From Pipra filicauda (taxonomy: Eukaryota > Chordata > Aves > Passeriformes > Pipridae): DNA of 64,000 nt. Location: NCBI RefSeq assembly GCF_003945595.2, contig NW_024103452.1:1674001-1738000 (forward strand). Direction: 5' to 3'. The translations under genes and the position numbers were made by a program. The notes under the pieces were generated by a model. That model saw only the letters and a list, made by a program, of their open reading frames with translations, was not told where the DNA came from and did not search any database. Positions 1 through 11,071 of this stretch are shown piece after piece (within the stretch, counting starts at the first letter, position 1; the number at the start of each line of letters is the position of its first letter).

Positions 1-70
1 TCCCCAACTAGCTTCCAAATGGGAAATGACTGCTAAGGAGTAGAACCTATGCTCGGTGTTCAGCAGAGCG

Positions 71-152
71 ACTGAACACGTGCTTAACTTCATGCACGTG
101 CTCAAGTCCTTCCTTAGTCATTTGTGTGTCTGTGCTTCACTGAACTGGGTCC
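71..152. repeat. Possible ancient amniote interspersed repeat with inverted E-box arms
   Basis: Two perfect CACGTG palindromes (77-82 and 95-100) sit inside 7-bp inverted arms CACGTGC (77-83) and GCACGTG (94-100). They are separated by TTAACTTCAT. Downstream at 137-152 is CACTGAACTGGGTCCT. The combination of a GCACGTGCTTAA-like arm with a 'GCTGAATCAGGGCC'-like end resembles, from memory, an old repeat seen in bird, turtle and crocodile genomes. I cannot name the family with confidence. The alternative is a pair of E-box sites for bHLH factors in unique sequence. Confidence 0.3.
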
Positions 153-3100
153 TTGATAACTCTTTGTCTGCTTGTGCAACAAAGTTGTGTTCAGAGGAGT
201 TAGTTTTTCAATCTTTTTGAGAAGTCATTGTGTTTTTTTTCTCCTGCATTCAACTTATCCACAAAGTTTGAACCATGTGCAATGAGTTCTCAGATTTATG
301 GATATTGGATAGAGCTCTGATTCAGGCCCTTCTCCACTTTTTATTCATCTCAGTGTACTGATCTTTGGAACCCAGAAGTGCCAAAATGCCCAAGCAGAGG
401 GAATTTTTCTAGTATTTCCAGCCTGAGCAGAAGCTAGTGGTATGAGACATCCCCTCCTCTTCTGTGGTAAACTCAGACTAATTCAGATCTAATCTAGAAG
501 TCATGCCAATAACTCTTTTTAAAAATCCCCATGCAGTTTCCTCATCCATCTCTACAATTGCTCTCTGTTGAGTCTGAGATTCAAATTCAAGGTCTCCTGA
601 AGTCACACAATCAACTAACCAACTTCAAGCACTTTAACTTAAGCCTTGTTTTGAGTCCATAAACTCTCTCCCATTTTCAAGCTCAAATCTCTGAGTAATT
701 TTGCAACTCAAGGGAGTGATGTTTTTTGCCTTGATGGAGCAAGACATTGGACTCTTAATGCCAGCTTAAAAAAGCATCAATGCTTTCAAAGAGTCTGATC
801 TCAGTAACAGATTATTATTTCCAGATCAGCTGGGTTTGCACAGCTATTGCTCCAGTAAAAGAATGAGAGGGTGTAATCCTGGTCCTATCAAAGCTGACTT
901 AAGCGTGGCTTTTACTCCACTGTGTCATCAGTTTAGTGTCAAGATAGAGAAGACTTTGTCAGCTATAACACTTTTACAGTGCCAAGACAAAATTCATGTC
1001 TATTTTGTATCCATGAATGCCTTGCCAATCTGCTGGTTTGTAACATCCCGAGATTTTAGGGCATTTCAGTTTTGTGAAATAGGTTACTAAGCTGTTGTGG
1101 GGTTTATAGTTGTTGCTTTGGTTGTTGGAGAAGGACAGTCAGAAAAGGGGCGCTGTGTTTGTTGCCCAACATGAAAGGCTCCTGGCTGAGAAAATTTCCC
1201 TGCAGCTAATCAAGTACAAATTTACTGAATCTTCCCAAATTCTTCTGTGATACAGATGCATGAGAGCCTCTCGTGAAGAAATGGACTGACATGAAAGGGA
1301 AGGAGGGTAAAAAGATCGCAGCTAGGAAAAGAAATGATTCAACACTAGTTTTTGAGGGCTGGCAATTGTGTTTGCAGGTCAAAGTTAGAGTAAATTTGTA
1401 AATATTCTTCTGTGTTCTGCTCTGGAAAGGAGATAACACTGCAAGACAAGCAACGAGCTTAAGTCTAAATTTAATTTGGCACGCCACGAAAATGAGACAA
1501 TTGTGTGCTAGCTGGTTGAGGTCCAGAGATGTCACCTCATGTTATTGTCATTTGTTGAGTGGTTGCCAACGTTTGTCAGTTTTCACAGCCCCATCAATAT
1601 AGAAGAATATTTCTGGGGCTTCTCGGTAGTCTGAGGAAGAGTGGAGCTTTGTTTTTCGGGAGCTAATCCCCTTAAACTACTTCCTCCTCCCAATGGAGTG
1701 AGGTTTTCTTGATGCCTTTCTGTGTGTTTTGTTTTGTTTTAATGACCAGTGCTCTTGGAGCTGTTTCCAGGTCTCCCTGAAAGGTCAGGTCTGCTTTTTT
1801 CTTTGCTTACCATTCATATGGTGAGTAGCAAGTGCTCCTCCTGCCCCCTTCCCTCAGGCTTTGAGGCTGCTCTGTTTCTGACCTCAGTTCTCGTCTTTGA
1901 GGATGATAGTAGATATTTCATTATTTCATTCTTTCGAAAAATTAAAGAATTCCTTAAAAACGTGTGGATTTGTGACACTTTTTGCTATTTGTCACTACTT
2001 CACCCAAATATCTGGACAAGTAAAAAGTGCATCTGCATATTTCAGCCTTTTCTTTGCATGGTGATACAATGAAAGACATATGATGTAGAGAGGAATTTTT
2101 CCACCTTAAACTCTGGACAGCTTTCAGCTGTGCTTTAATGTTTGTCTTTGTTGTTTTCTCTTGCAGGTTTTGTTCTGCATTTCAGAAAAGAAAACAAACA
2201 TGCATGTGGCCTGTTTATATAGTCATGGTTATAGATTTCAGATTTTGTGTGAGCAGGTGCCCCCAGATAACCTACAATATATCAGGCATGCCATTTTTAA
2301 AGGTGTATATGATATAATCATTTAATTAAACTAGCCATACATCCTAAAGACTGTGCCTGTCTTTAATTGGTTCAAGATCTTGGTGGTGTTGAGAACCCAG
2401 AAGCTGCACTGGAGCTACTTAGTTTTATGAGTGATTACTGTCTCTTGACACCAGTTGATAAAACTTGTGTTGAAGTAGCTGGCTGTTGCATTCATATATG
2501 TAGGGTAATAGTTCTGACTAACTACATATAGACAGGGCTGCTGTACCTTCACTGAATCTCCTCCACTATATCCTTGCCTGTGCTGTAGTGCTACAAGTAA
2601 CACCTATCTGGATTTCCCTTGCTCTATGGCCTTTGTCATCCTTCTCAAAAATCAAAGTGGTTTGGATGTTTGGTTCACTTAGGCATGTGAATGTTGAGGG
2701 CTAGACTTTCAAAAGTAAGTGTGGGTCCATCAGGGATGGGACTGGGTTGCCTGCACATGGAGTTTGTGGACAGGTCTGTCTTGGGGTACTCCAGCTGACA
2801 TACAGCTGCAGCTCCAGGAAGACAGCAGTATTCAATAGGTCCAAATAGGCATTATACTCACCCTTGCATGGATGCCTGAGAATTGGGGGCCCGAGCCTTT
2901 TGAATCCAGGCCCTGAATGTTTATTGGGATCATGGCCAAGATATCTGAACACCCTGGCTAAGCAAAGCTGAGCTGGGATTTTAGACCTGCATCTCCCTGT
3001 CCTCAAATAATTTCTTCTGGCAAGAAACAGACATGCAGAGGAGAAAACACATAAAATAATAATCATCACATCTTCAAAATATGTTTGAGCTGTTTCCAGG

Positions 3101-5070
3101 TAAAATTTTGGTCCAGGAATTCTAGGAGCAGGAAAGATTTGGTAGTCAGAGTAGTAGTAGTAGAAAAATCTGGACCAGTTTCCGGTTCCTAAGGTTCAGC
3201 CAAGTGAAAAGTCTTCCATTGTGAAATTGTCACAGCCTGCTTGCTTAGGCGACCATGACCTCTGTCACTTTGATCCTGTAAATACAAAGTGGCCTCTTCC
3301 CCAGTCCAGCAAGGAACAGAAAGTGATTCATTGCAGTCAAGCATCTCAGTGCTCAAAGTAGCCAGTAAGTTTTTCCCAGGACTTCTGAAAAGCCTGCTCA
3401 TGTAATAGAATGCACATAGAAGGCAAAAATACCACAGAGGGAAACTACTCTTTCCAGTTTTCTGTTTCAACTAATTTGTGCCATATATAAAAGACCCTTA
3501 AATCCATTACTGACAGATTCACTAACTTATGCATCAATATCCTGCTCTGTGCACCACTAGTCTACCTACTGTCACTGCAATGACAAAATGGGTCTTTCTG
3601 GTTTTATAAAGTGAAGTCACACCTCACACTGAGAGTTTCTAGGTCATATGCTTACATTCAGAAAGGATGTGGTTTTCCTGTTCTGTAGCTTGCAATACCA
3701 AGCTGCACCAAAATGGACTCAGAAAGCTTGCTGTGTAGTGCCAGCTGTGATCAATGCTTCACCATTATTCTTCATGAAGAGGTGAAATCCACTGTTTTAG
3801 TTCTCTGAACTGCAGCTGGTCTACTGGGACGGCTAGACTAGGGTTTAGCTTGCACACTGGGTACAGCAGGACATTAACTAGGACAGGAAGGCAAATGGAA
3901 ATATGTAGCGTGATGATTCTTGCCCAAATGCTCACTACAACAGACCCTTCCTTACTCTTTGCTTTGTCTACTGCTCAAATTGAAGGTCCCACCACAATAA
4001 ATCTCGACTCTTTCATCCTCTGTGGCAAGTATCTAACTACTCTCTGCATCCTGACTTGACTTCATACTCACAAGGCTGCCCTATACAAGGAATCCTTAAA
4101 TGCCACTTTTTTGATTGCCAAGCATCTGCTATGTCCTTGCAGTGCTTAAGACTGAGCCCTATGTCTTTGGAGTCTGCAAAGGGCTTCCCTGTGCTTCCAG
4201 GAGCTACTCTCTGCAACCAGTTCTCATTCAGCTGTGAGAGGCTTAGCAGAGTTCCCAGGGGCGTGAAAGAAATGTAGGTGGGGACAACTGCTCCTTAAAC
4301 CAAATGATAGGGAAAAACAAATATGTGGTTCTCCTGAAGCTTCTTCCAAAAGGGCTAGTTCCTAGGAACACAGGGCTAATTCAGCAGGGACTAGCTGTGC
4401 TGCTGAAGAAGCTTTATTCATTTGGTCAACTCAATCCTACTAGATGTTGTAACACAGAAAAGATTTATCGTTCATTGTCAGTGCAGTTATATTTTCAGGA
4501 AGAGATACACTCTTTTCTGGGAGCTCAGCAGGCTTTGAGTGCTTATACATGAAGACCAAAGGTTCTCTGTCCTCCTTCCTGATAGATTTGCTAATAAAAG
4601 GAGATGAAAAAGGGTTTGCCACATTAGTGACATTCCTGCACTCACTGGTAAACGGTGGAGCCTCTTGTGCTAGGTGCTGAGGATAGCCCTGATGTAACTA
4701 GGAGATATGCACAGTTGTGCAACTAAAACATCCACCAGCATCCTGTGGGTATTTGCCCAACTCACTGGCCAGAGGGCCAGTGCCTGCTCCTTGATAGATC
4801 TATGGCAGCACCACATTTGACAGAACTGGAACTGCTGATTGTACTCAGCACAGTTATTTACTGCTAGCACTGAAACCAAGTCTCCATCTTTCTTTTCTCC
4901 TTTAGAGAACATAGGAGAAAATCTAAAATCCCCCAAAACCATGGTTTGAAACTGCTACCAAAGAAAAGTTTGAAGGAAATATTTGCCCACCAATTAGTAA
5001 ACTGATCTTTAAGGACAAGCTCTTGAGATTATTGCATAATTCCTGTTCTCTGACACCATAATGAAAAAAA
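153..5070. other. Noncoding unique sequence, no gene recognised
   Basis: There are only short chance-length open frames and no recognisable exon or repeat. The best splice-like signal is a pyrimidine tract at about 2139-2164 ending in TTGCAG (2161-2166). No sizeable open frame or donor follows it, so I do not call an exon. Confidence 0.5.
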
Positions 5071-5104
5071 CCAACCCTTCTCTAAAACCAACCCTTCTCT
5101 AAAA
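5071..5104. repeat. Exact tandem duplication, 17 bp x 2
   Basis: The unit CCAACCCTTCTCTAAAA occupies 5071-5087 and 5088-5104 with no mismatch. It is followed by a partial CCACCA. Two identical copies suggest a recent slippage or small duplication event. No coding context is visible. Confidence 0.9.
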
Positions 5105-6918
5105 CCACCACCTAGGTACAAATCATGATTTCATTTCAAGGAAGAGTTGATATTAAAATAACATGACCAATTATATGTATTATAATTTAATAATCTTCCA
5201 GACCATCTCATTTAAGCTGAAGTGGTTTCTCTTTTTCTCAAAAGAAAATATGTAGAGCATAATCATCATACATGGGTTGGGTTCTTTTTACCATAAGTAT
5301 GTTTTGAGTGTGAAACGTGGGCTTCAAAACCATTTACTTTTGGTCTTGATTAAATCTGGATTCTAATGAGTTGCACTATGATGTCAAAATGGCTTCTGGC
5401 CTAAGCATCTCATCATTCGCCTGGTATGGCTGGAGACCACATGGGGTGACTTAAGAGACAATAGTTGATAGTGGATCTCATATAGAAGATGTTACTGCAA
5501 AATGTCAGCCCATACTGAAAAAAATCTCCAAGCTGAGTCAAGGTAGACATGGCAATATGGAGACTGCGAAAGCAAAGGGCCAGCTCAGGGCATGCTTGCA
5601 TTAACCCAAAGGAACTAAATATGTTCTCCAGCTCTTGTTTTGTTTGTTTGTGTGGTTTCTTTGGTAAAGACAGCCTCAGGTCTGCTGAATCATTTATAAC
5701 ATTCAAAAACAGAGAGTTCCTAAAATCTTGCATTAGTTGAATTTTCATTGTGGATATTACAAATTTACCCATGGCAGGATGCAATATTTATATCTAATCT
5801 GATATTTACAGCTCTGTTCTGCAACTGTGCAGCTTCTTCCTGGAACACTGAAAGAGCTTCAAGGAGGCTCCCATTCATAGGTGGATCCTGTGGTTATTGA
5901 GCCAGGCCTCCAGTTTAACAGCGAGGCTTTTGATGTGCTAACGTGTGAGCATGTCTCTTCCCTCTAATATAATTCTTTAAATATAAAGAATATTAAATAC
6001 AGGTGAAAATGGCCTTGAACCCTTCTACCAAACCAGCAGTATTGTTCCATATTTGCACTCTAGTAAGTGGTTCTAATAGTGTGAAGCCTGCCTGATTCTA
6101 TGTACATTTAGCTGCATTTTGTTCTGCTAATAGTGTAATTTATTTCAAATAGAACAAAGGTTGCCAGGGGAACTGGATGCAATTCCCTTTGAAGAGCCCT
6201 CTCAGAATCTGCTCCCAGGTCATTCTTGCCTCTGAATATTTTCTGAATACTTACATTTCAAATTGTTCCTACCAGCCTGGCACGCAAATATCTCAATGGT
6301 GATGACTGCAGCTGCTCTTGTAGAAGTTTTACAGAAGTCCATAGGCCAGATTATTAAAAATATCGCTGGGGAGGATTCTACTTCATTTATGAAGCATCGT
6401 AACTGATTTCAATTATGCTACTCATCGACCGATTTGTTTTCTGTCAGAATAATAAAATATTGGGTTCTGTACCTTCTAAAAAAGATAACTGCTTTCAGTA
6501 CTTCCTAACTGATAATGGATATTAAAATGTCTTCATGTGTGCAAATTATATCCACATGTAAAGATACTCATTTTACACTGTAACCAGTTTAAAACTCATA
6601 TGGTAAAAGACTTCTCTGGTTTTTAAATACCATACATGCACCTCAATACAGTCAGTAAGTACTGACTGCATGCTTCATTCAAAGCACTGGTATTGCCTTT
6701 CTTTACTCATGTTAGGTAATATTCATTTTAAGTTGCCTATCTTCTTTCATAAGTGCAACTGAGAAGTAAATATTCTGGTTGAGAAGCAAAGTAACAAACT
6801 CTGACCCAACCACTGGCGTTGACAAATGTAGTATGTAATTTCGCAGCAAGCGTGTCAAAGAAAAATGAATGTGAAATCAATTTGACCCATTTTTTCCTAT
6901 TTTATGCCATATTACATT
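5105..6918. other. Noncoding, A+T-rich unique sequence
   Basis: No gene or repeat is recognised. The stretch 6340-6900 is visibly A+T-rich and free of simple repeats up to the CR1 boundary. It could hold conserved noncoding sequence, but nothing in the bases alone shows that. Confidence 0.45.
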
Positions 6919-7240
6919 GGGAGACCTTATCGCTCTCTACAACTACCTGAAAGGAGGTTGTAACCAGCTGGGGGTCGGCCTCTTCTCCCAGGCAACCAGC
7001 AAGTAGGACAAGAGGGCAAAGTCTTAAGCTCTGCCAGGGGAAGTTCGATATTAGGAAGAGAGAGCGATTGGGCACTGGAATGGGCTGCCCAGGGAGATGG
7101 TGGAGTCACTATCCCTGGAGGTATTTAAGAAGAGACTGGATGTGGCACTTAGTGCCATGATCTAGTAGACAGGGTCGTGTTGGACTCGGTGATCTCGGAG
7201 GTCTTTTCCAACCTCGCTGATTCAGTGATTCTGTGATTAT
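6919..7240 (+). mobile_element. CR1 LINE 3' end (5'-truncated), with remnant ORF2 C-terminus
   Basis: The sequence follows the bird CR1 3' consensus closely, from GAGACCTTATCGCTCTCTAC through CTGCCCAGGGAGATGGTGGA to TCTTTTCCAACC. It ends in the typical octamer-like tail ATTCAGTGATTCTGTGATTAT. In the frame starting at 6923 it reads as the last part of the CR1 reverse-transcriptase ORF ([13 protein letters not shown], then [11 protein letters not shown]). That frame is cut by a TAG at 7004-7006. A few bases are also missing around 7045-7065 relative to the family, so it is dead. About eight CpGs remain in 320 bp, more than in the other copies here, which suggests a fairly young insertion or a CpG-rich subfamily. 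Confidence 0.93.
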
Positions 7241-7279
7241 TAAAAGGTACCCTCCTGAATTAGGAAAAGGAATGGCTGA

Positions 7280-7296
7280 TTTTTTTTTTTTTTTTT
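7280..7296. repeat. Poly(T) tract, 17 T
   Basis: An uninterrupted run of 17 T lies about 40 bp downstream of the CR1 3' end. CR1 does not normally leave a poly(A/T) tail, so this is probably an unrelated mononucleotide repeat. Confidence 0.9.
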
Positions 7297-9987
7297 CAAA
7301 GAACAGCTCATAGAATTTGGTGTCAAGTGCAGACTGAAGAATGACTGTAAAAATTTCAGGCTTGTCCTTTGCCTTAGTGCAAGTCATCCTAGTTCCAATG
7401 ATTTGAATGAATCAACACAACATCTTCACTGACCAAGGACCTGGCCTTTTGAAATGGCTGTGTGAAATGTGCTCTGCTTTCACAGCATTCATGACTGATT
7501 ATCCATTGATTTGCACTGGATTAAGGTTCAGTGCCTTTCTACTAGATTGCAAGAGACACCACCTCTAGTGCACACTGCTTCTCACCTTTCAACTGCGTCT
7601 ACTTAGAGAATCAAGAAAAAAACTTCTTTCTTTTCCCTTTTACTTTCATTTAGATCTTTGACTCCTATAGTTGTTGCTAGTCCTCTGCAAAAGGACAAAA
7701 ATCAGATCAATCAGAAACACAGAGGATTCTGGTTGGAAGCCGTCTCTATTCCTTGATGGGATGGGCTTCTGGGTGGCTACTGAGAAAAAGATTGTCCCCC
7801 TTATCCTCTTACCCGCTTTCCAAAAGCTGCATCTATGAATCTTTCCATCATTGGAAAGCATTTAAAGAAACAGTAAATGCATATGGAGAAATTTAACCTG
7901 ATCCCCTTCTGGGCTACTGAACAAAGGAAGATATAGAAATGTCAATGTCATCACCATTTTCCCTCTGTAGATTTTCTTAAAAGCTGAGGATTTGTTTACT
8001 GAAAGTCATTGTTCCCTACCTTCTTGGGCTCCTTCAAAATGTAATTTAGAATTGCAATTCACCTAGCCAAAAATTAGTATTAAGGAACTTAGAAATTTCC
8101 CCTTGCCTCTGCAAGCTTGCTTTGAAAATATCCATAAATTAAATATCTCCCAGACCTGCAAACCACATCTGTTGCCAGAGTTTAATCCCAAATACCAAAA
8201 ATGCAGAAAAAGCTGGCTCATAAAATGTGCAGGGATACTCTTAGGTGCAGATAGATCATCTCCTTTTGCAAAGTCCCTAACAAATCCCCAGCATTTTCAA
8301 TATGCAAAATAAACTTGCAGCTGCATAACTGCTACAAAGGGGATTTCTGCATTGCAAAGAGATGGTTTTCTTGGTGGTATTGGTTTATCTACATCAAAGG
8401 CTTCACAAGCAATTTGGAAGTTCATCTCACTGTGTGGGGCTCATAATGAGCTACCAGCCTTGGCTCCCTGGTAGTCAAGACTTGTGAGTTTCTTAGGTTT
8501 AGATAAATGGTCATCCACATACATGGTGAAGTTTCTAAGAAATATATATATGCACATCCCTTAAGCTTTCATTTCCTTAGGAAACCAGGCACACGCATAC
8601 CTCACCCCCACAGGTGCACACACATACAGATGGGCATTTTGTAGATTGATTTAAGAATCAGTTTGACAAGTTTAATAAACTGTACTGGTCCCTCGGGTAC
8701 TGTTTTGTCCTGTGGCACACTTATATAGGCTGCACTGGTAACTGACTTTCGGAACTGAACATGTGTGGTTGGTGTAATACTTTCAACACATGTATTACTG
8801 CAAATCTCTACTTCTTTACAGGGTAACCAGAATTGTGGGTTTGGGAGTACTTTTGCATAACTTCTATTCATGGAGCTGAAAATCTCTCCTCTTTCTGCAT
8901 AATCAAGTTCTGACCATTAAAATGAGAACCCAATGAAGAAGGCCAGCTTTTAAGAGCCATCCATTATATGAAATGTCCTAATGTTTCCTATTCCCTCCCT
9001 AGATAACCATGATGATTTTTTCGGTACTTTTGGTCTGTCAGTTAACACATGTTCGTCATATAGTTTGTGTCTGTATTCAGGTATTTTGAAAGTTGACTTC
9101 TTGATTGCTTTTGTGTAATTTACTCTGTGTAAGGAAATGAGGGTCAGACTCTTCCACTTGTTTCTCAAGAGTAAGCTCATTCTTCTGCTGCTGCTGGACT
9201 GTTTATCCTGCGCTGAGGTAGGACCAAGTTAGACTGTTCAACTAATGTTTAGTTCCTCTGATCCTTCCAGCAAGTGAAATGTGCAATTCCTCAAGTATTC
9301 AGTTGGATAACATTATGAAATCATATATTATTTTTTTACCAGCCAGCAGATAAAATGACAGCTCTCCTTGTGCTCTGGAAGTCATTGTGGTGGCCTCTTT
9401 TACAAGTTTTGTCAGCTTAAGTAAAACAAATACCCTACTCATTTGCCTGAGGTCACAAAATAACAACCAGGCATTTAGTGTTGTTATAGGGAACCATAAT
9501 TATTATCAATTACCAAGTATGCAAACGTATTTTGTTTACTCAATGGATTTAGTCCTATTTTCATTCCAGTCTAATTAGAAAGCTACATGGTAATCTCCAG
9601 CCTCAGGCTTTTCCTACCCATCCTTGACTTATCCCTTCAAAATAAACAAAGAGCTGCCACATCCACAGCAAAGCCCCAAAAGGAGGCCCCATACACAGTG
9701 ACACAGCATTGAGATGACATTTTTTAGCAATATCCTTTTATTTTGCTTTGAAAAATTGTTTACTAACTACTAGCTTCAATGGGAAGATTTAACTTTGAAA
9801 TTTAATTTTAGTGTTTCTATACAAAGTTAATATTTTCTTTCATACATGGTGGGAGAAGAAGAAAATTAATTTGAAGCAAAGATTCATTAGTTGACTATAT
9901 AACAAAAAAATATAAATTCTTTGAGTATAAAGTACTGAAGCAGGTATCTGAATGAGGTTATGGGCTCTCCTTTCTTGTATGCCTTCC
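7297..9987. other. Noncoding, no feature recognised
   Basis: No exon, RNA gene or known repeat is seen. There is a short TA run at about 8541-8550, and the open frames stay below 90 codons. Confidence 0.5.
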
Positions 9988-10107
9988 AGAGCATGTTAGA
10001 TAAACATGGGTTGGGGTTAGCTCACAGATATCAGACCCTGCCTCTGGGCAGAAAATGATAGTAGATGATCTCATGAGGTCCCTTTCAGCCCTAGTTCTCT
10101 GAGATTA
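9988..10107 (+). mobile_element. CR1 LINE 3' end, short and degraded
   Basis: The segment AGTAGATGATCTCATGAGGTCC followed by CTTTCAGCCCTAGTTCTCTGAGATTA matches the terminal region of CR1 (GACTAGATGATCTC...GAGGTCCCTTCCAGCCCTA...TTCTATGATT). The upstream part, from about 9988, aligns only loosely, so the 5' boundary is uncertain by some tens of bases. No coding remnant is readable. Confidence 0.72.
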
Positions 10108-11012
10108 ATTTCCAATTATACAGGAGGCTGAGCTGCGTCAGTCACTGAACTTAATCCACGACTTCTAGAAATCGGGGTGCCCACGATGCATCTCAAGAGG
10201 TAAGAACAGACCCTCCATTTGAGAACTGTGCTGCTATGGGAGGAGGTAGACCTGGAGATGAGAGGCCACTGGCAGAACCTGCCCAGGGTGGAAGCCGTGA
10301 GTGGAATGCTATTCACAGTGGGTCTTCCCCCTGGCCTCTGGCAGGATATTAGGGCAAGAGTTCAAAGGGAGTCTGCCCACTCTTGCCTGGGGAAAACAAA
10401 GAACTACCCGGTCCTAAGGTTTGGGTCTCTTTCTTCCTGCTGGGACTTGGTGGGTATCTCAGTGTTTGTTGGAAGGCAGCTTGATGCTCAGCTTCCAGGT
10501 GAGCATCCAGCTTGCTGGATTACTGATCTATCCTCTTACTTCCTGTGTTACTCTGTCCCAGTTTAAGTGAGGGAGCAGAGTGGAGTAAGTCCGTGTAGTG
10601 AGGGCGTGGGAGGACCACTCATGGATAACGTGTAACAAAGCAGCTAAGGAAGCCTCCTAGGAGTTTGAGAAACCATGGTCAAGCACCAGTTTGTTTCACA
10701 TCAGGCAAAGAAAGATTTGAGCTCTCTCTCATATAAAGATGGCCATTGGCCCTCTTTATAAAAAAACAGTATAGTCCTCGTTGTCTCCTCTTGTGGCATG
10801 TGGTTGTTGTGAACAAGACTAATGTAGGAACAGTATTTAACGTGTATTAGGCACAAAAAGCCTAATAAGCAGTTTGGAGCTAAATGAAAGAGAAAACAAG
10901 GTTCAGTGTCTGCAGGCTGAGGTTCTCAGGCTGCAAACCACAGGCTTTGTGCAGAACACAGCAATCAGGCACCAAAGCCACCCCCCAACTCTCATCCCAT
11001 CAAACTGTGGTG
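10108..11012. other. Noncoding, no feature recognised
   Basis: An antisense pair of open frames (10116-10316 minus and 10219-10566 plus) overlaps here, but neither resembles a known protein. The sequence is somewhat more G+C-rich than its surroundings. Confidence 0.45.
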
Positions 11013-11071
11013 TGTTTATGTTTATAATTATGGTTATATTTGTATTTTAGATGTAAACACAAACAAACATC
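11013..11071. promoter_or_regulatory. Cluster of forkhead-like motifs (candidate regulatory element)
   Basis: Two overlapping TGTTTAT motifs (11013-11019 and 11019-11025) are followed by TGTAAACA (11052-11059) and AAACAAACA (11061-11069). All fit the forkhead core on one strand or the other. The second half is also flanked by a short inverted repeat, GATGT (11050-11054) and ACATC (11067-11071). Such motifs arise easily in A+T-rich DNA, so this is only a candidate. Confidence 0.2.

Noticed and set aside
2139..2230. Exon after the strong acceptor-like tract ending TTGCAG at 2166
   Set aside because: No usable donor or long open frame follows. Pyrimidine tracts ending in AG are common by chance.
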